NCBI RefSeq assembly: GCF_900129915.1
Contig: NZ_FQXH01000006.1
Coordinates: 156,379-220,378 of the forward strand
DNA length: 64,000 nt
Source of the DNA: Tepidibacter thalassicus DSM 15285
GTDB lineage: Bacteria > Bacillota > Clostridia > Peptostreptococcales > Peptostreptococcaceae
Reading direction: 5' to 3'
Position numbers and translations under genes: made by a program. Numbering within the stretch: the stretch's first letter is position 1; each line of letters begins with the position of its first letter. The notes beneath the pieces were generated by a model. That model saw only the letters and a program-made list of their open reading frames with translations, searched no databases and was not told the DNA's origin. This document shows, in pieces, positions 18,335-27,337 of the stretch.

Positions 18335-18721
18335 TTATATAACTTTTAAATATTTTTGAATAATTAAAGTACTATTTTTAAATTCAATTTTATCAGCAAT
18401 GCAATTTATGATGAACAGCCCTCTTCCACAATCATTTAATAAATTTTCACTTGATATCTCATCTGGAATAACTACCTTTTCAAATCCTCTCCCACAATCC
18501 TCTATTTCAAATTCTATACTCATTCCATTGTAATTATATCTCAAATATATAGGCTTGTCCTCACTACTACTATTACCGTGTTTAAAAGCATTCGTCAAAG
18601 CTTCAGTAAGCATTAATTTAATATCAAAAGAATAATCAAAAGCATTTAAATCTTCAATAATTTTATTAATAATTTCCTTATGTTTATCTAGTCCATATAA
18701 AACAAACTCTTTTCTCTTCAT
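18335..18721 (-). CDS. RsbW-like serine kinase / anti-sigma ATPase
   Basis: 128 aa, a stand-alone GHKL ATPase. The N box is ALTNAFKHGNS, G1 is DCGRGFE, and the lid/G2 is CGRGLFIINCIADKIEF. Proteins of this size and motif set phosphorylate a STAS partner and sequester a target protein (RsbW, SpoIIAB, BtrW). It follows the SpoIIE-type phosphatase by 12 bp and precedes the chemoreceptor. Its expected partner is the STAS protein at 16019-16300. Confidence 0.88.
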   Translation of the reverse strand: MKRKEFVLYGLDKHKEIINKIIEDLNAFDYSFDIKLMLTEALTNAFKHGNSSSEDKPIYLRYNYNGMSIEFEIEDCGRGFEKVVIPDEISSENLLNDCGRGLFIINCIADKIEFKNSTLIIQKYLKVI

Positions 18722-18733
18722 ATCAAACCCACC

Positions 18734-20146
18734 TTATTTTATTTCTAATGCAAGCAATGTACAATCATCCTTTATTCCATTTACATCAGTTAACATATTA
18801 TCTAAATGAGCTTTTATGTAATTTTTCAATTCATCGATTGTCAATTTTTTAATATAATTTTTTTTAGTTTTATCATCAAATATAAAATCTAAACCATCTG
18901 TATAAAAATAAAATTTATCTCCTGATTTAAAATTAATTATTTGTTCATCAAATTTGCTATCTTCAAACATACCCAAAAATGGTCCTTTTACAATCTTTTC
19001 TTCAATTTCATCGTTTTTATTTACATATACAAACTGATTAATACCAGCTCCTATCATATGTGCTTTATTTTTATTGAAATCAAAACTAAAACAACAAGCT
19101 GCTACATACCTTTCCCCTAAATAATCAACTACCTTTTTATTTAAATTATTAACTATATCATATAAATCACTACTAACCAATACAGCTTCATGAAACAAAA
19201 CATTAAATGCAGATATATTCAAAGCAGCAGTAACTCCTTTTCCACTCACATCCCCTATTATTCCAATTATTAAATTTTCATCAACTTTACAAGTATAAAA
19301 AAAATCTCCACTAACCGTTTTTGCTGGTACATACAAAGTTCTCATATTAGCCTTATCAGGAAGTGAAAACGGTTTTTTCAAAAGCTGCTTTTGCATTTTA
19401 GCAGCTGAATATAACTCCCTTTTCCTTTCTGTAATATCTCTCATTATGGATAGAATTGCTGATTTTCCATTATATACCAAATAACTTGAAGATACCTCAA
19501 CATCAATTACTTTATTATCATCAAGAACAACCTTATAATCAAATACAGCTTTTTCTGTTTTATTTTTTAATATCTGATTAATCCTTTTATTAAGAATTTT
19601 TGCAAAATCAGGAGCATATTTATATATACTTTTACCAACAAGATTATTGACGTATTTTAATGCTTCTTTATTAGCCAAAACAATTTCTCCATCTACTGTA
19701 ATAATAATAGCATCTGGAGAAATATCTACAATTTTACGATATCTTTCTTCACTTTCTTTGAGTACATTTTCTAAAATCTTTTTATCAGTTATATCTCTTA
19801 ATTGTTCAACAACAAATACCACTTCTCCTAAATCATTTAATACTGGATTATAACTGCATTCAATATACTTGTTAATTTCAGGAATATACTTTTCTACTCT
19901 TATTATCCGTTTAGTTTCTATCGCTTTTTCACAAAGACAGTTAGGACATTTTTGATTCCTATTAAACATTTCATAGCATTTTTTTCCTTTAACTTCATCG
20001 TATCTTTTTTTAAAAAAATCATAACCAGCCTTATTGTAAAACATAATTGTATTATCAGTATTATAAACCCCTATAATATCCGATACCCCTTCTAAAATTT
20101 TAGAATATCTAAGCACTTCTTCTTCATGTATTACTTCACTTTCCAT
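18734..20146 (-). CDS. PAS-PAS-SpoIIE (PP2C) phosphatase
   Basis: 470 aa, cytosolic. PAS1 (~10-120) contains the unusual cysteine cluster CPNCLCEKA, which could bind a metal or sense redox. PAS2 (~130-245) follows. The SpoIIE/RsbU phosphatase domain (~255-470) shows VSGDFFYTCKVDE and GDVSGKGVTAALNISAFNVL with metal-binding aspartates. RsbU-type enzymes dephosphorylate the STAS antagonist in response to PAS signals. It is the first gene of the partner-switching operon, starting after AGGAG. Confidence 0.9.
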   Translation of the reverse strand: MESEVIHEEEVLRYSKILEGVSDIIGVYNTDNTIMFYNKAGYDFFKKRYDEVKGKKCYEMFNRNQKCPNCLCEKAIETKRIIRVEKYIPEINKYIECSYNPVLNDLGEVVFVVEQLRDITDKKILENVLKESEERYRKIVDISPDAIIITVDGEIVLANKEALKYVNNLVGKSIYKYAPDFAKILNKRINQILKNKTEKAVFDYKVVLDDNKVIDVEVSSSYLVYNGKSAILSIMRDITERKRELYSAAKMQKQLLKKPFSLPDKANMRTLYVPAKTVSGDFFYTCKVDENLIIGIIGDVSGKGVTAALNISAFNVLFHEAVLVSSDLYDIVNNLNKKVVDYLGERYVAACCFSFDFNKNKAHMIGAGINQFVYVNKNDEIEEKIVKGPFLGMFEDSKFDEQIINFKSGDKFYFYTDGLDFIFDDKTKKNYIKKLTIDELKNYIKAHLDNMLTDVNGIKDDCTLLALEIK

Positions 20147-20212
20147 ACTCCGTCACTCCTATACTATTTAAACAATTAAATAATATCATATTTGTATATT
20201 TTCGTGAATAAA

Positions 20213-21664
20213 TTAAAAACAAATATCTTCATCCATTTTATCCATATCAAACCAAAATATTACTCCACCTTCTACATTATCTACTCCAAAATTATTATTG
20301 TGAAGCTCCAAAATCCCTCTAACAATAGACAATCCTAAACCAGACCCTCCATAATTTCTTGTTCTAGCTTTATCTACCTTATAAAAACTTGTCCATATTT
20401 TATCTAATGAGCTTTCTGGTATATGTTCACCCGAATTAAAAACAGATACACGAACTTTTTGACCTTCACTCTTTATACTTATATCTATAATTTTTTTATT
20501 ATCCACATGATCAATTGCATTGTTAATAAAATTTACCAATACTTGCTCTATTCTAATAATATCGCCATTTACAAGTATATTTTCATCATTTTCTATTCTC
20601 AAATTAATCTCTTTTTCTTCAAAAATATTTTTATACTTATTAATAACTTGATTTACAAGATCACATATATTAAAATTAGTTTTTTCTAATTGAAAATACC
20701 CAGATTCAATTTGCGATAAATTCAATAAATCTTTTACCAATTTGTCCATTTTTTTAACTTCATCTACAATCACTTCACAATAAAAATTTTTACTTTCTTC
20801 ATCTTCTATTACATTTTCAATCAATCCTTCTGCATATCCTTGAATTAATGCTATAGGTGTTTTTAACTCATGTGAAACACTAGAAACAAATTCCTTCCTC
20901 ATTTCTTCTAATTTTCTTTCTTTTTCTATATCTTTTATCAATTTTTCATTTTTTTTATTAAGTTCTAAAATAGCATTGTCTAATTGATCTGAAAGATAAT
21001 TTATATTCTTTCCAAGTTCTCCAATTTCATCTTCTTCTATAATACTACACTTTTTAGTAAAATCAAAATTCGCCATGGCTTGTGTAATTCTATTCAGCTC
21101 TAATATAGGTTTTGTAAACTTTTTCGAAAACAATAAAGCCCAAATACTTCCCATTAAAACAAATAAAATGCCAGTAAAAAACATAAACTTATTAGCAATA
21201 GCTACACTTTCCTCTATAGCAGCCAAAGGTACTCTTAAAATCAACACATCTCCTTCTTTTAATAAAGTTTGAAGAACCAAAAAATCTATCTTTAATCTTG
21301 GATCATTTCGAATTACAAAAACAAATTTACCATCTACTTCTCCTTTATTTTTCAATTTAGAATTTAAAAACATATTCATATGTTTTCTTTTATTAAAATA
21401 AGGATATTTTATACCTTTTTCATTTAAAATAATTATATTTGCCCCCATAGTATTCTCTAATATCTGAAGCTGTGTATATATATCTTCAAAATTTCCTTTG
21501 TATAAACTATCTATTAATTTACTATTTTCAATCAACATATTTTTCTTCTTATAAATATAATACTTTTCAAGAAATTGATAATTTAAAAACCATGAAAAAA
21601 ACACAAAAAACACAATAATAAAACTAATTCCTCTAAAAAGCCTTACTCTTATAGATTTTTTCAT
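20213..21664 (-). CDS. sensor histidine kinase, HAMP-HisKA-HATPase
   Basis: 483 aa. TM1 is at ~10-30, a small extracellular domain of ~130 residues follows, then TM2 at ~160-180 and HAMP. The H box is SSVSHELKTPIALIQGYAEG. The ATPase domain has NFINNAIDHVDN and GGSGLGLSIVRGILELH. It is a classic class I kinase partnered with the OmpR-type regulator whose stop overlaps its start by 4 bp. The loop between the helices is short and has no cysteine pair. The signal is unknown; cell-envelope stress is common for this architecture. Confidence 0.93.
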   Translation of the reverse strand: MKKSIRVRLFRGISFIIVFFVFFSWFLNYQFLEKYYIYKKKNMLIENSKLIDSLYKGNFEDIYTQLQILENTMGANIIILNEKGIKYPYFNKRKHMNMFLNSKLKNKGEVDGKFVFVIRNDPRLKIDFLVLQTLLKEGDVLILRVPLAAIEESVAIANKFMFFTGILFVLMGSIWALLFSKKFTKPILELNRITQAMANFDFTKKCSIIEEDEIGELGKNINYLSDQLDNAILELNKKNEKLIKDIEKERKLEEMRKEFVSSVSHELKTPIALIQGYAEGLIENVIEDEESKNFYCEVIVDEVKKMDKLVKDLLNLSQIESGYFQLEKTNFNICDLVNQVINKYKNIFEEKEINLRIENDENILVNGDIIRIEQVLVNFINNAIDHVDNKKIIDISIKSEGQKVRVSVFNSGEHIPESSLDKIWTSFYKVDKARTRNYGGSGLGLSIVRGILELHNNNFGVDNVEGGVIFWFDMDKMDEDICF

Positions 21665-22338
21665 TTTTTCACCTCAAATCTATACCCAACACCCCTTACC
21701 GTCTTAATCAACTTACTTTTTTTCCCTAATTTTATTCTCAAACGATTAATATGAGTATCTACTGTTCTCAATTCTCCAAAATAATCATATCCCCAAACTT
21801 TATTCAAAATTTGTTCTCTTTCCAATGCCTTACCATTATTCTCTACCATATATATCAAAAGTTCATATTCTTTAGGACTTAAATCTATAGGATTTCCTTC
21901 AACATAAACAATATGAGCATCATAATCTATTTCTAACCCATCAAAATATTTAATTTTATCTTTTCTACTTTCAACTCTTCTCAACAAAGCATTCACTCTA
22001 GCTACTAATATCTTAGGACTAAATGGCTTTGTTACATACTCATCTGCTCCCATTTCAAAACCAAATAATTCATCAAATTCCTCACTTCTCGCTGTCAACA
22101 TAATAATTGGAACATTAGATGTTTTTCTTATTTCTCTACAAACTGTCCATCCATCATACTCTGGCATCATAACATCTAATATAACTAAATCAATTCCATC
22201 TTCTCTATTAAAAATATCCAATGCAACTCTTCCATTTTCAGCTTCTATAATAATATACCCTTCTTTTTTCAAAAAATCTCCAACTAACTTTCTCATTCGA
22301 AGCTCATCATCAGCAATTAGTACTTTTTTAGTAGACAT
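21661..22338 (-). CDS. OmpR-family response regulator
   Basis: 225 aa. The receiver has DDE near residue 10, phospho-Asp at about 54 (LVILDVMMPEYDG) and the lysine in VTKPFSP. The winged helix is complete (LSPKEYELLIYMVEN; YDYFGELRTVDTHINRLRIKLG; TVRGVGYRFE). SD is GGGAG. It is first in a two-gene operon with the kinase. No obvious target gene is adjacent, and an autoregulatory site was not recognised. Confidence 0.94.
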   Translation of the reverse strand: MSTKKVLIADDELRMRKLVGDFLKKEGYIIIEAENGRVALDIFNREDGIDLVILDVMMPEYDGWTVCREIRKTSNVPIIMLTARSEEFDELFGFEMGADEYVTKPFSPKILVARVNALLRRVESRKDKIKYFDGLEIDYDAHIVYVEGNPIDLSPKEYELLIYMVENNGKALEREQILNKVWGYDYFGELRTVDTHINRLRIKLGKKSKLIKTVRGVGYRFEVKK

Positions 22339-22406
22339 AACTTAATCTCCCTTCATCATTTTTCATCTATTATAACAATCACACTAATATTTAGTCTATT
22401 TAAAAA

Positions 22407-22442
22407 TTTAAAAGGCTCTTTGTAAATAACAACAAAGAGCCT
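22407..22442 (-). terminator. terminator after panD
   Basis: AGGCTCTTTGT ... ACAAAGAGCCT followed by TTTTAAATTTTT on the minus strand; ends the pantothenate operon. Confidence 0.85.
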
Positions 22443-22451
22443 AAATACCAA

Positions 22452-22835
22452 TCACTTAATACATCCGTGAATTTCTTGATTTATCAATTCTATTACTTTA
22501 TTATTTTCATCCAAAATTAAAATTTTAGGTTTTAAATCTCTAGCCTCATTTTCATCTACAAGACAATAAGCAATTATTATTATTTTATCACCAGGCTGAA
22601 CTAATCTAGCGGCAGCACCATTAAGGCATATCATTCCACTTCCTCTTTCTCCCTCTATAACATATGTTTCTAATCTCGATCCATTATTATTGTTTACAAT
22701 TTGAACTTTCTCCCCAGGAAGTATTCCTGATTGTTCTAAAAGTAAAGAATCTATTGTTATACTTCCCACATAATTGAGATTTGCCTGTGTAACTGTAGCC
22801 CTATGTATTTTAGATTTAAGCATATTCAATAACAT
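22452..22835 (-). CDS. panD: aspartate 1-decarboxylase
   Basis: 127 aa from the ATG at 22835, which has GGAGG six bases upstream; a longer frame to 22862 has no such site. The product starts [18 protein letters not shown] and has the self-cleavage site Gly24-Ser25 in NYVGSITID, where Ser25 becomes the pyruvoyl cofactor. It converts aspartate to beta-alanine for pantothenate. The start overlaps the panC end by 20 bases. It is the last gene of the PanG-like, panB, panC, panD operon. Confidence 0.97.
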   Translation of the reverse strand: MLLNMLKSKIHRATVTQANLNYVGSITIDSLLLEQSGILPGEKVQIVNNNNGSRLETYVIEGERGSGMICLNGAAARLVQPGDKIIIIAYCLVDENEARDLKPKILILDENNKVIELINQEIHGCIK

Positions 22836-23688
22836 TGTCAACCTCCAAGTATATATTATCAATCAATCTAGTTTTTCCAAAATTTACAGCAACTGCAATA
22901 AGAACCGTTTTTTCTATAATTTCTACATCTTCTAAAGTATTAGCATCTACTATTTCAACATAATCAATATCTGCAAGATTCTGACTTTTTATATTATCTA
23001 CAATAAACTGTTTTAGTTTGTGTACATTTTTTTCACCATTTAAAAACATTTCTTTCGCAGCAAAAAGCGATTTAGAAAGTATTAAAGCCTGATTTCTCTC
23101 TTCATCATTTAAATAAACATTTCTCGAACTAAGCGCAAGTCCATCATGTTCTCTAACTAAAGGACAAGATATTATATTTATATCATAATGAAGGTCCTCT
23201 ACCATCTTTCGTACCACGGCAACCTGTTGTGCATCTTTTTGCCCAAAATACGCATTTGTAGGATTTATAATATTAAATAACTTTGCTAATACCGTTGTAA
23301 CTCCTCTAAAAAATGTAGGTCTTGATTTTCCACAAAGCTTTCTCGTTAATTCTCCTTCTACATTTACAAATGTCAAACTATTTTCCCCATACATTTCATC
23401 TACATCCGGAGCAAATACTATATCTGCTCCAAAATCTATTGCCAACCTATAATCTCTCTCAATATTTCTTGGATAACTATCAAAATCTTCATTAGGTGCA
23501 AATTGAGCTGGATTTACAAATACACTTACCACTACTAAATCATTTTCTTTTCTAGCTCTTTCAATAAGCGATAAATGTCCTTCATGTAAATATCCCATCG
23601 TAGGAACAAATCCTATAGAAATTTCTTTTTCATTAACTCGTTTCTTTATTTCTTCTCTTATTTGTTTTACTGTTTTTATAAGAGTCAT
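22816..23688 (-). CDS. panC: pantothenate synthetase
   Basis: 290 aa. It has the HIGH-like motif [19 protein letters not shown], the [18 protein letters not shown] segment and [18 protein letters not shown] activates pantoate, which then joins beta-alanine to form pantothenate. The start is 14 bases after the panB stop with SD AAGGAGA. Length and motifs are normal. Confidence 0.97.
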   Translation of the reverse strand: MTLIKTVKQIREEIKKRVNEKEISIGFVPTMGYLHEGHLSLIERARKENDLVVVSVFVNPAQFAPNEDFDSYPRNIERDYRLAIDFGADIVFAPDVDEMYGENSLTFVNVEGELTRKLCGKSRPTFFRGVTTVLAKLFNIINPTNAYFGQKDAQQVAVVRKMVEDLHYDINIISCPLVREHDGLALSSRNVYLNDEERNQALILSKSLFAAKEMFLNGEKNVHKLKQFIVDNIKSQNLADIDYVEIVDANTLEDVEIIEKTVLIAVAVNFGKTRLIDNIYLEVDNVIEYA

Positions 23689-23702
23689 ATACTATTTTCT
23701 CC

Positions 23703-24536
23703 TTATACAAGTTTTTTTAAAATATCCTCATCAATTGAAAAAGTATGTTCCTCAGATGGGAATTCAGAAGATTTCACTTCAGATATATACCTTTTTATCG
23801 CATGTAAAATATTCTCTTTTAAATTCGCATATTTTTTTACAAATTTCGGAGTAAAATCCGAAAACATCCCCAACATATCATTGGTAACCAAAACTTGTCC
23901 ATCGCAATTATTTCCTGCACCTATTCCTATTGTAGGTATACTAATCTTTTCAGTTATTATATCCGCTAACTTTGCCGGAATACCTTCAAGCACAATCGCA
24001 AATGCTCCTGCTTTTTCAAGTTCAATAGCATCATTTATTATCTTTTTGGCTTGATACTCACTTTTTCCTTGAACCTTAAATCCTCCAAACATGTTTACAG
24101 ATTGAGGTGTTAAACCTAAATGTCCCATTACAGGTATTTGAGCTTTAGTAATTGCTTTTATTTTATCTATAACTTCAGCTCCACCTTCTAATTTTACAGC
24201 ATGAGCTTTACCTTCTTGTATTATTCTGCCAGCATTTCTAACTGCATCTTCTACACTTATATGATATGATAAAAACGGCATATCTCCAACTATCAAAGCA
24301 TTTTTTACCCCTCTTGAAACAGCTCTACAATGATGAATTATATCATCTACAGTAACTTCAAGAGTTGATTCATATCCAAGTACAACCATTCCAAGAGAAT
24401 CTCCAACAAGTATACTTTCTATGCCGGCTTCATCAATAAGTTTAGCTGTTGAATAATCGTAAGCTGTCAACATTGTTATTTTTTGATTCTTTTTTTTGGC
24501 TTCTAAAAAAGACGTTACAGTAAATTTTTTATTCAT
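23703..24536 (-). CDS. panB: ketopantoate hydroxymethyltransferase
   Basis: 277 aa from the ATG at 24536, which overlaps the upstream stop by one base (TGATG). A TTG one codon earlier is in frame. Motifs are [42 protein letters not shown] and LGLTPQSVN. It transfers a hydroxymethyl group from methylene-tetrahydrofolate to 2-oxoisovalerate, giving ketopantoate. The next enzyme needed is a ketopantoate reductase, probably the gene just upstream. Confidence 0.97.
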   Translation of the reverse strand: MNKKFTVTSFLEAKKKNQKITMLTAYDYSTAKLIDEAGIESILVGDSLGMVVLGYESTLEVTVDDIIHHCRAVSRGVKNALIVGDMPFLSYHISVEDAVRNAGRIIQEGKAHAVKLEGGAEVIDKIKAITKAQIPVMGHLGLTPQSVNMFGGFKVQGKSEYQAKKIINDAIELEKAGAFAIVLEGIPAKLADIITEKISIPTIGIGAGNNCDGQVLVTNDMLGMFSDFTPKFVKKYANLKENILHAIKRYISEVKSSEFPSEEHTFSIDEDILKKLV

Positions 24537-25408
24537 CAACTATCCACCCCTTGTAAAATTTTTCTCAACATTTCAATTTTTTCTTTGTTTTGTGATGGAA
24601 TCTTCGATGAAAGATCTAACGTCATAAGAGCCATAATTTTATAAAACGAAAGCTTATTAGGAATATTTACCTTTATTGAGTTTAAATGATTTTCTATTGT
24701 ATTAATATCTCCTCTGGATATTGGTCCTGTAAGTGCATTTTTACATCCTAAATTTTTAACATTTTCAATAGTTCCTTCAATCAACGGATAAACCGCTTTA
24801 AAAGCATCATTTTCATCTATTCCTATTGAACTAAAAAAAGAAAGACCAAAATCCATTAAAGTTACTAAATAATTTGAAATCACACATGCTCCAGCATGAT
24901 AAATAGTTTTTAAATTAGAGTCAATTTTAAAATACTCATTTCCTGTTTTTTTCAAAACCGACTCCAAAACACTCATTTTTTCAATACTTCCTTCAATTGT
25001 AAAAACTGTATTTTCAAGTTTTTTTATTGAATTTTCTACATTTGCAAAAGATTGTAAAGGATGCATTGAATAAACATAACATCCGAATTTCTCAAGATCA
25101 CTCAATATACTTGATGAATATGAACCACTCATATGTACTACAATTTGACCTTTATTCAAAACTCTTGCCTGAGACAATTGATTAACTACATTTTCTATAG
25201 AATCATCATTAGTTGTAATAAAAATAATATCCGATTTCCCAATTAAACTCGATAAATTTTTATATGCCATTGAATTTGTCAAATGTGCTGCTTTTTTTGC
25301 AGATTCAAAACTTCTACTTAAATATCCTACTACATTAAATCCCTTTTGGCTTAAATAAAGTCCAAAGGAAGTACCTACTTTACCTGCACCGATAAAGCAA
25401 ATTTTCAT
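24536..25408 (-). CDS. panG: Rossmann/DUF2520 protein, probable PanG-type ketopantoate reductase
   Basis: 290 aa from the ATG at 25408; an in-frame GTG lies at 25417. The N-terminal NAD(P)-binding fold is [19 protein letters not shown], and the helical DUF2520 domain is C-terminal ([25 protein letters not shown]). Classical PanE does not appear in the window. DUF2520 proteins of this type were described as PanG, an alternative ketopantoate reductase, in Francisella. Being first in a panB-panC-panD operon supports that role strongly. The leader has a pan-like hairpin and an attenuator. Confidence 0.8.
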   Translation of the reverse strand: MKICFIGAGKVGTSFGLYLSQKGFNVVGYLSRSFESAKKAAHLTNSMAYKNLSSLIGKSDIIFITTNDDSIENVVNQLSQARVLNKGQIVVHMSGSYSSSILSDLEKFGCYVYSMHPLQSFANVENSIKKLENTVFTIEGSIEKMSVLESVLKKTGNEYFKIDSNLKTIYHAGACVISNYLVTLMDFGLSFFSSIGIDENDAFKAVYPLIEGTIENVKNLGCKNALTGPISRGDINTIENHLNSIKVNIPNKLSFYKIMALMTLDLSSKIPSQNKEKIEMLRKILQGVDS

Positions 25409-25422
25409 ATATACCACACTCC

Positions 25423-25466
25423 AAAAAAAATACCCTTTTTGAGCACAACAAAAAAGGGTATTAAAA
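25423..25466 (-). terminator. leader attenuator upstream of the pan operon
   Basis: AATACCCTTTTTTG ... CAAAAAGGGTATT followed by TTTTTT on the minus strand, ending just before the ribosome binding site of the first pan gene. It is positioned to be controlled by the upstream conserved hairpin. Confidence 0.75.
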
Positions 25467-25479
25467 ATCTCTTGTATTA

Positions 25480-25509
25480 CTGTCTCAGTCCTTTAAAGGC
25501 TCAAAGCAG
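25480..25509 (-). promoter_or_regulatory. pan-motif-like regulatory RNA hairpin
   Basis: Minus strand CTGCTTTGAGCC-TTTAAA-GGACTGAGACAG folds into an imperfect hairpin with bulged bases. It lies between the probable promoter and the attenuator of a panG-B-C-D operon. The published pan RNA motif occurs in exactly this genomic position in Firmicutes and contains bulged adenines. I recognise it from memory of that motif and position, without a covariance search. The ligand of the motif is unknown. Confidence 0.5.
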
Positions 25510-25643
25510 AAAATAAATTATTAAATTTTAAACTATAAAGGTTAAATTCCAATCTAATTAGCTGTGTATGGCTCTTATGATACCATCACAATAATATCTT
25601 AACATATATTTTCCAAAAAATGTACAAAATTTTAAATGAAAAT

Positions 25644-27092
25644 CTATTTTTTATAAAATTTATAACCATTTTTTGTATCTTTTTTCACACTATACATTGC
25701 AATATCAGCATTGTCAATAAGAGCATCGACATTTCTTCCATCAAAAGGATATATACTTATACCAACACTTATACTAATTAATAATTTCTCATCATTTATA
25801 AAAAAAGGTCGACTAATAGAATCAACAATGTTTTGAGCTATCTCCTTAACAGTTTTAATCGACTTAACATTAGGAATAAAAATAATAAACTCATCTCCAC
25901 CTAATCGAGAAATAATACTTTCTTCAGTAACATTATTTTGTAATCTCCTTGTAACAGATTGTAACAAAGCATCTCCTATACTATGACCGAGTGTATCATT
26001 TATAATTTTAAAATTATCAAGATCCACAAATAACACTGCAACCATCTCACCATTATCTAAAGCATTCATCAATAATTTATTTGCCTTATCATAAAAATAA
26101 TACCTATTAGGAAGATCTGTAAGTTCATCATAGTGAGCTTGATATACGACATTTCTCATATAATAAAAATTAGCTATAAAAAGTATACTATATGTAAATA
26201 ACATAATCCCCAAAAAATAAATCAAAGTTATATGAGCTTGCCTATAACCATATTTAGTTCTATCAATTTTCAATATAAAAGCTGGCTTTCCATATATATC
26301 ATATAAAAGAGAATATCCATAAATATGATTTTTACTTATATTTTTAACCCATACAACAAACTTTTTTATAAAAGAATTATGTAAAATTTCAACATCTTCA
26401 GGTATATATTCTCCTTTTACTTCTTCTAATTTTATCCCCAAATTAGTTTGTTGTGATAAATCTTTAATGTTATTAGAATCTATATAGCGCCCCATAATAA
26501 GAATACCACAATTAGATCCTTTTACCCCATTCACTGCAATAGGATATGAAGAAATCATCATTTTACCTTCCGGCAAAGATACAATTCCCGTTACACCGTT
26601 TGTTGGTTTTGATAAATTTATTAAAGGCGATTGTTTATTTATCTGTTTTATCAAACTGTTTGAAACAGAAATTCCCATATTATTTACTAAATCAAATCCC
26701 TTTTTGTACACAATATTTCCCTGTTTATCAACTAATATGAATACATTTAGTTTATTGATAATAAAAGTTTCATCCCTCAAATGTTTTTTTACGTATTTTG
26801 GATTTCTGCCTTTAATAAAGTCATATATTTCACTACAAAGTGCATAATTTCTATTTATCATATTTAAATTTAAAAATTCTTCTTCTAAAGCATTCACAAC
26901 CTGTTTTATTTGACTATATGTCTCTTTTTTTTCTAAATCCTCAAATTTATCTAAAATAAATATATAAGATAAAAAATATACAAAAACAACAATTGTAATA
27001 CTAATTAAGCTAAAAAAGATAAAAATCTTTTTATACAGTTCAATATAACCAAACCTTAAAACACCACATTCCTTTTTTCTTATGATTTTCAT
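25644..27092 (-). CDS. membrane-bound diguanylate cyclase (CHASE4-like sensor, GGDEF)
   Basis: 482 aa. TM1 is at ~18-40, an extracellular domain of ~240 residues resembling CHASE4 follows, then TM2 at ~290-310 and a GGDEF domain. DELTDLPNRYYFYDKAN opens the cyclase domain and the active loop SRLGGDEFIIF is intact. The RxxD product-inhibition site five residues before GGDEF is absent (EESI), so feedback inhibition is probably weak. It makes c-di-GMP, the molecule degraded by the HD-GYP protein at 3148. It stands alone in its own transcription unit. Confidence 0.92.
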   Translation of the reverse strand: MKIIRKKECGVLRFGYIELYKKIFIFFSLISITIVVFVYFLSYIFILDKFEDLEKKETYSQIKQVVNALEEEFLNLNMINRNYALCSEIYDFIKGRNPKYVKKHLRDETFIINKLNVFILVDKQGNIVYKKGFDLVNNMGISVSNSLIKQINKQSPLINLSKPTNGVTGIVSLPEGKMMISSYPIAVNGVKGSNCGILIMGRYIDSNNIKDLSQQTNLGIKLEEVKGEYIPEDVEILHNSFIKKFVVWVKNISKNHIYGYSLLYDIYGKPAFILKIDRTKYGYRQAHITLIYFLGIMLFTYSILFIANFYYMRNVVYQAHYDELTDLPNRYYFYDKANKLLMNALDNGEMVAVLFVDLDNFKIINDTLGHSIGDALLQSVTRRLQNNVTEESIISRLGGDEFIIFIPNVKSIKTVKEIAQNIVDSISRPFFINDEKLLISISVGISIYPFDGRNVDALIDNADIAMYSVKKDTKNGYKFYKK

Positions 27093-27273
27093 GCAATCGG
27101 CTCCCTGATGTTATTTTTTATATTATATAATCATCATTACTATATTATATGTATTTAGACCTATAATAAATTAGTTCTATAGACTTATTTTACCAAATTT
27201 CCTTAAATACTTCTATTATTTTTACTATTTTTTTATATTACAATTTTTACCTTAACCAAATTCAAGCAATTTC

Positions 27274-27325
27274 ATAAAAAAACTAGGGATATATTAAAAC
27301 AAAATATATCCCTAGTTTTTTTATG
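27274..27325. terminator. bidirectional terminator
   Basis: CATAAAAAAACTAGGGATAT ... ATATCCCTAGTTTTTTTATG, a near-perfect inverted repeat with A and T runs on both sides, after the YeeE gene. The remaining ~180 bases up to the diguanylate cyclase start hold only AT-rich promoter-like sequence. Confidence 0.85.
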
Positions 27326-27337
27326 AAAAATCAGTTG

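Noticed and set aside
20423..20689. Plus-strand reading frame inside the histidine kinase gene
   Set aside because: It has low-complexity Ile, Tyr and Asn content, no ribosome site and lies opposite a clear gene. Similar antisense frames elsewhere (for example 42180-42635, 55484-55795, 62680-62979) were left out for the same reason.
25470..25640. T-box leader before the pan operon
   Set aside because: There is no T-box core (AGGGTGGNACCGCG) and no specifier stem. The hairpin and position fit a pan motif better.
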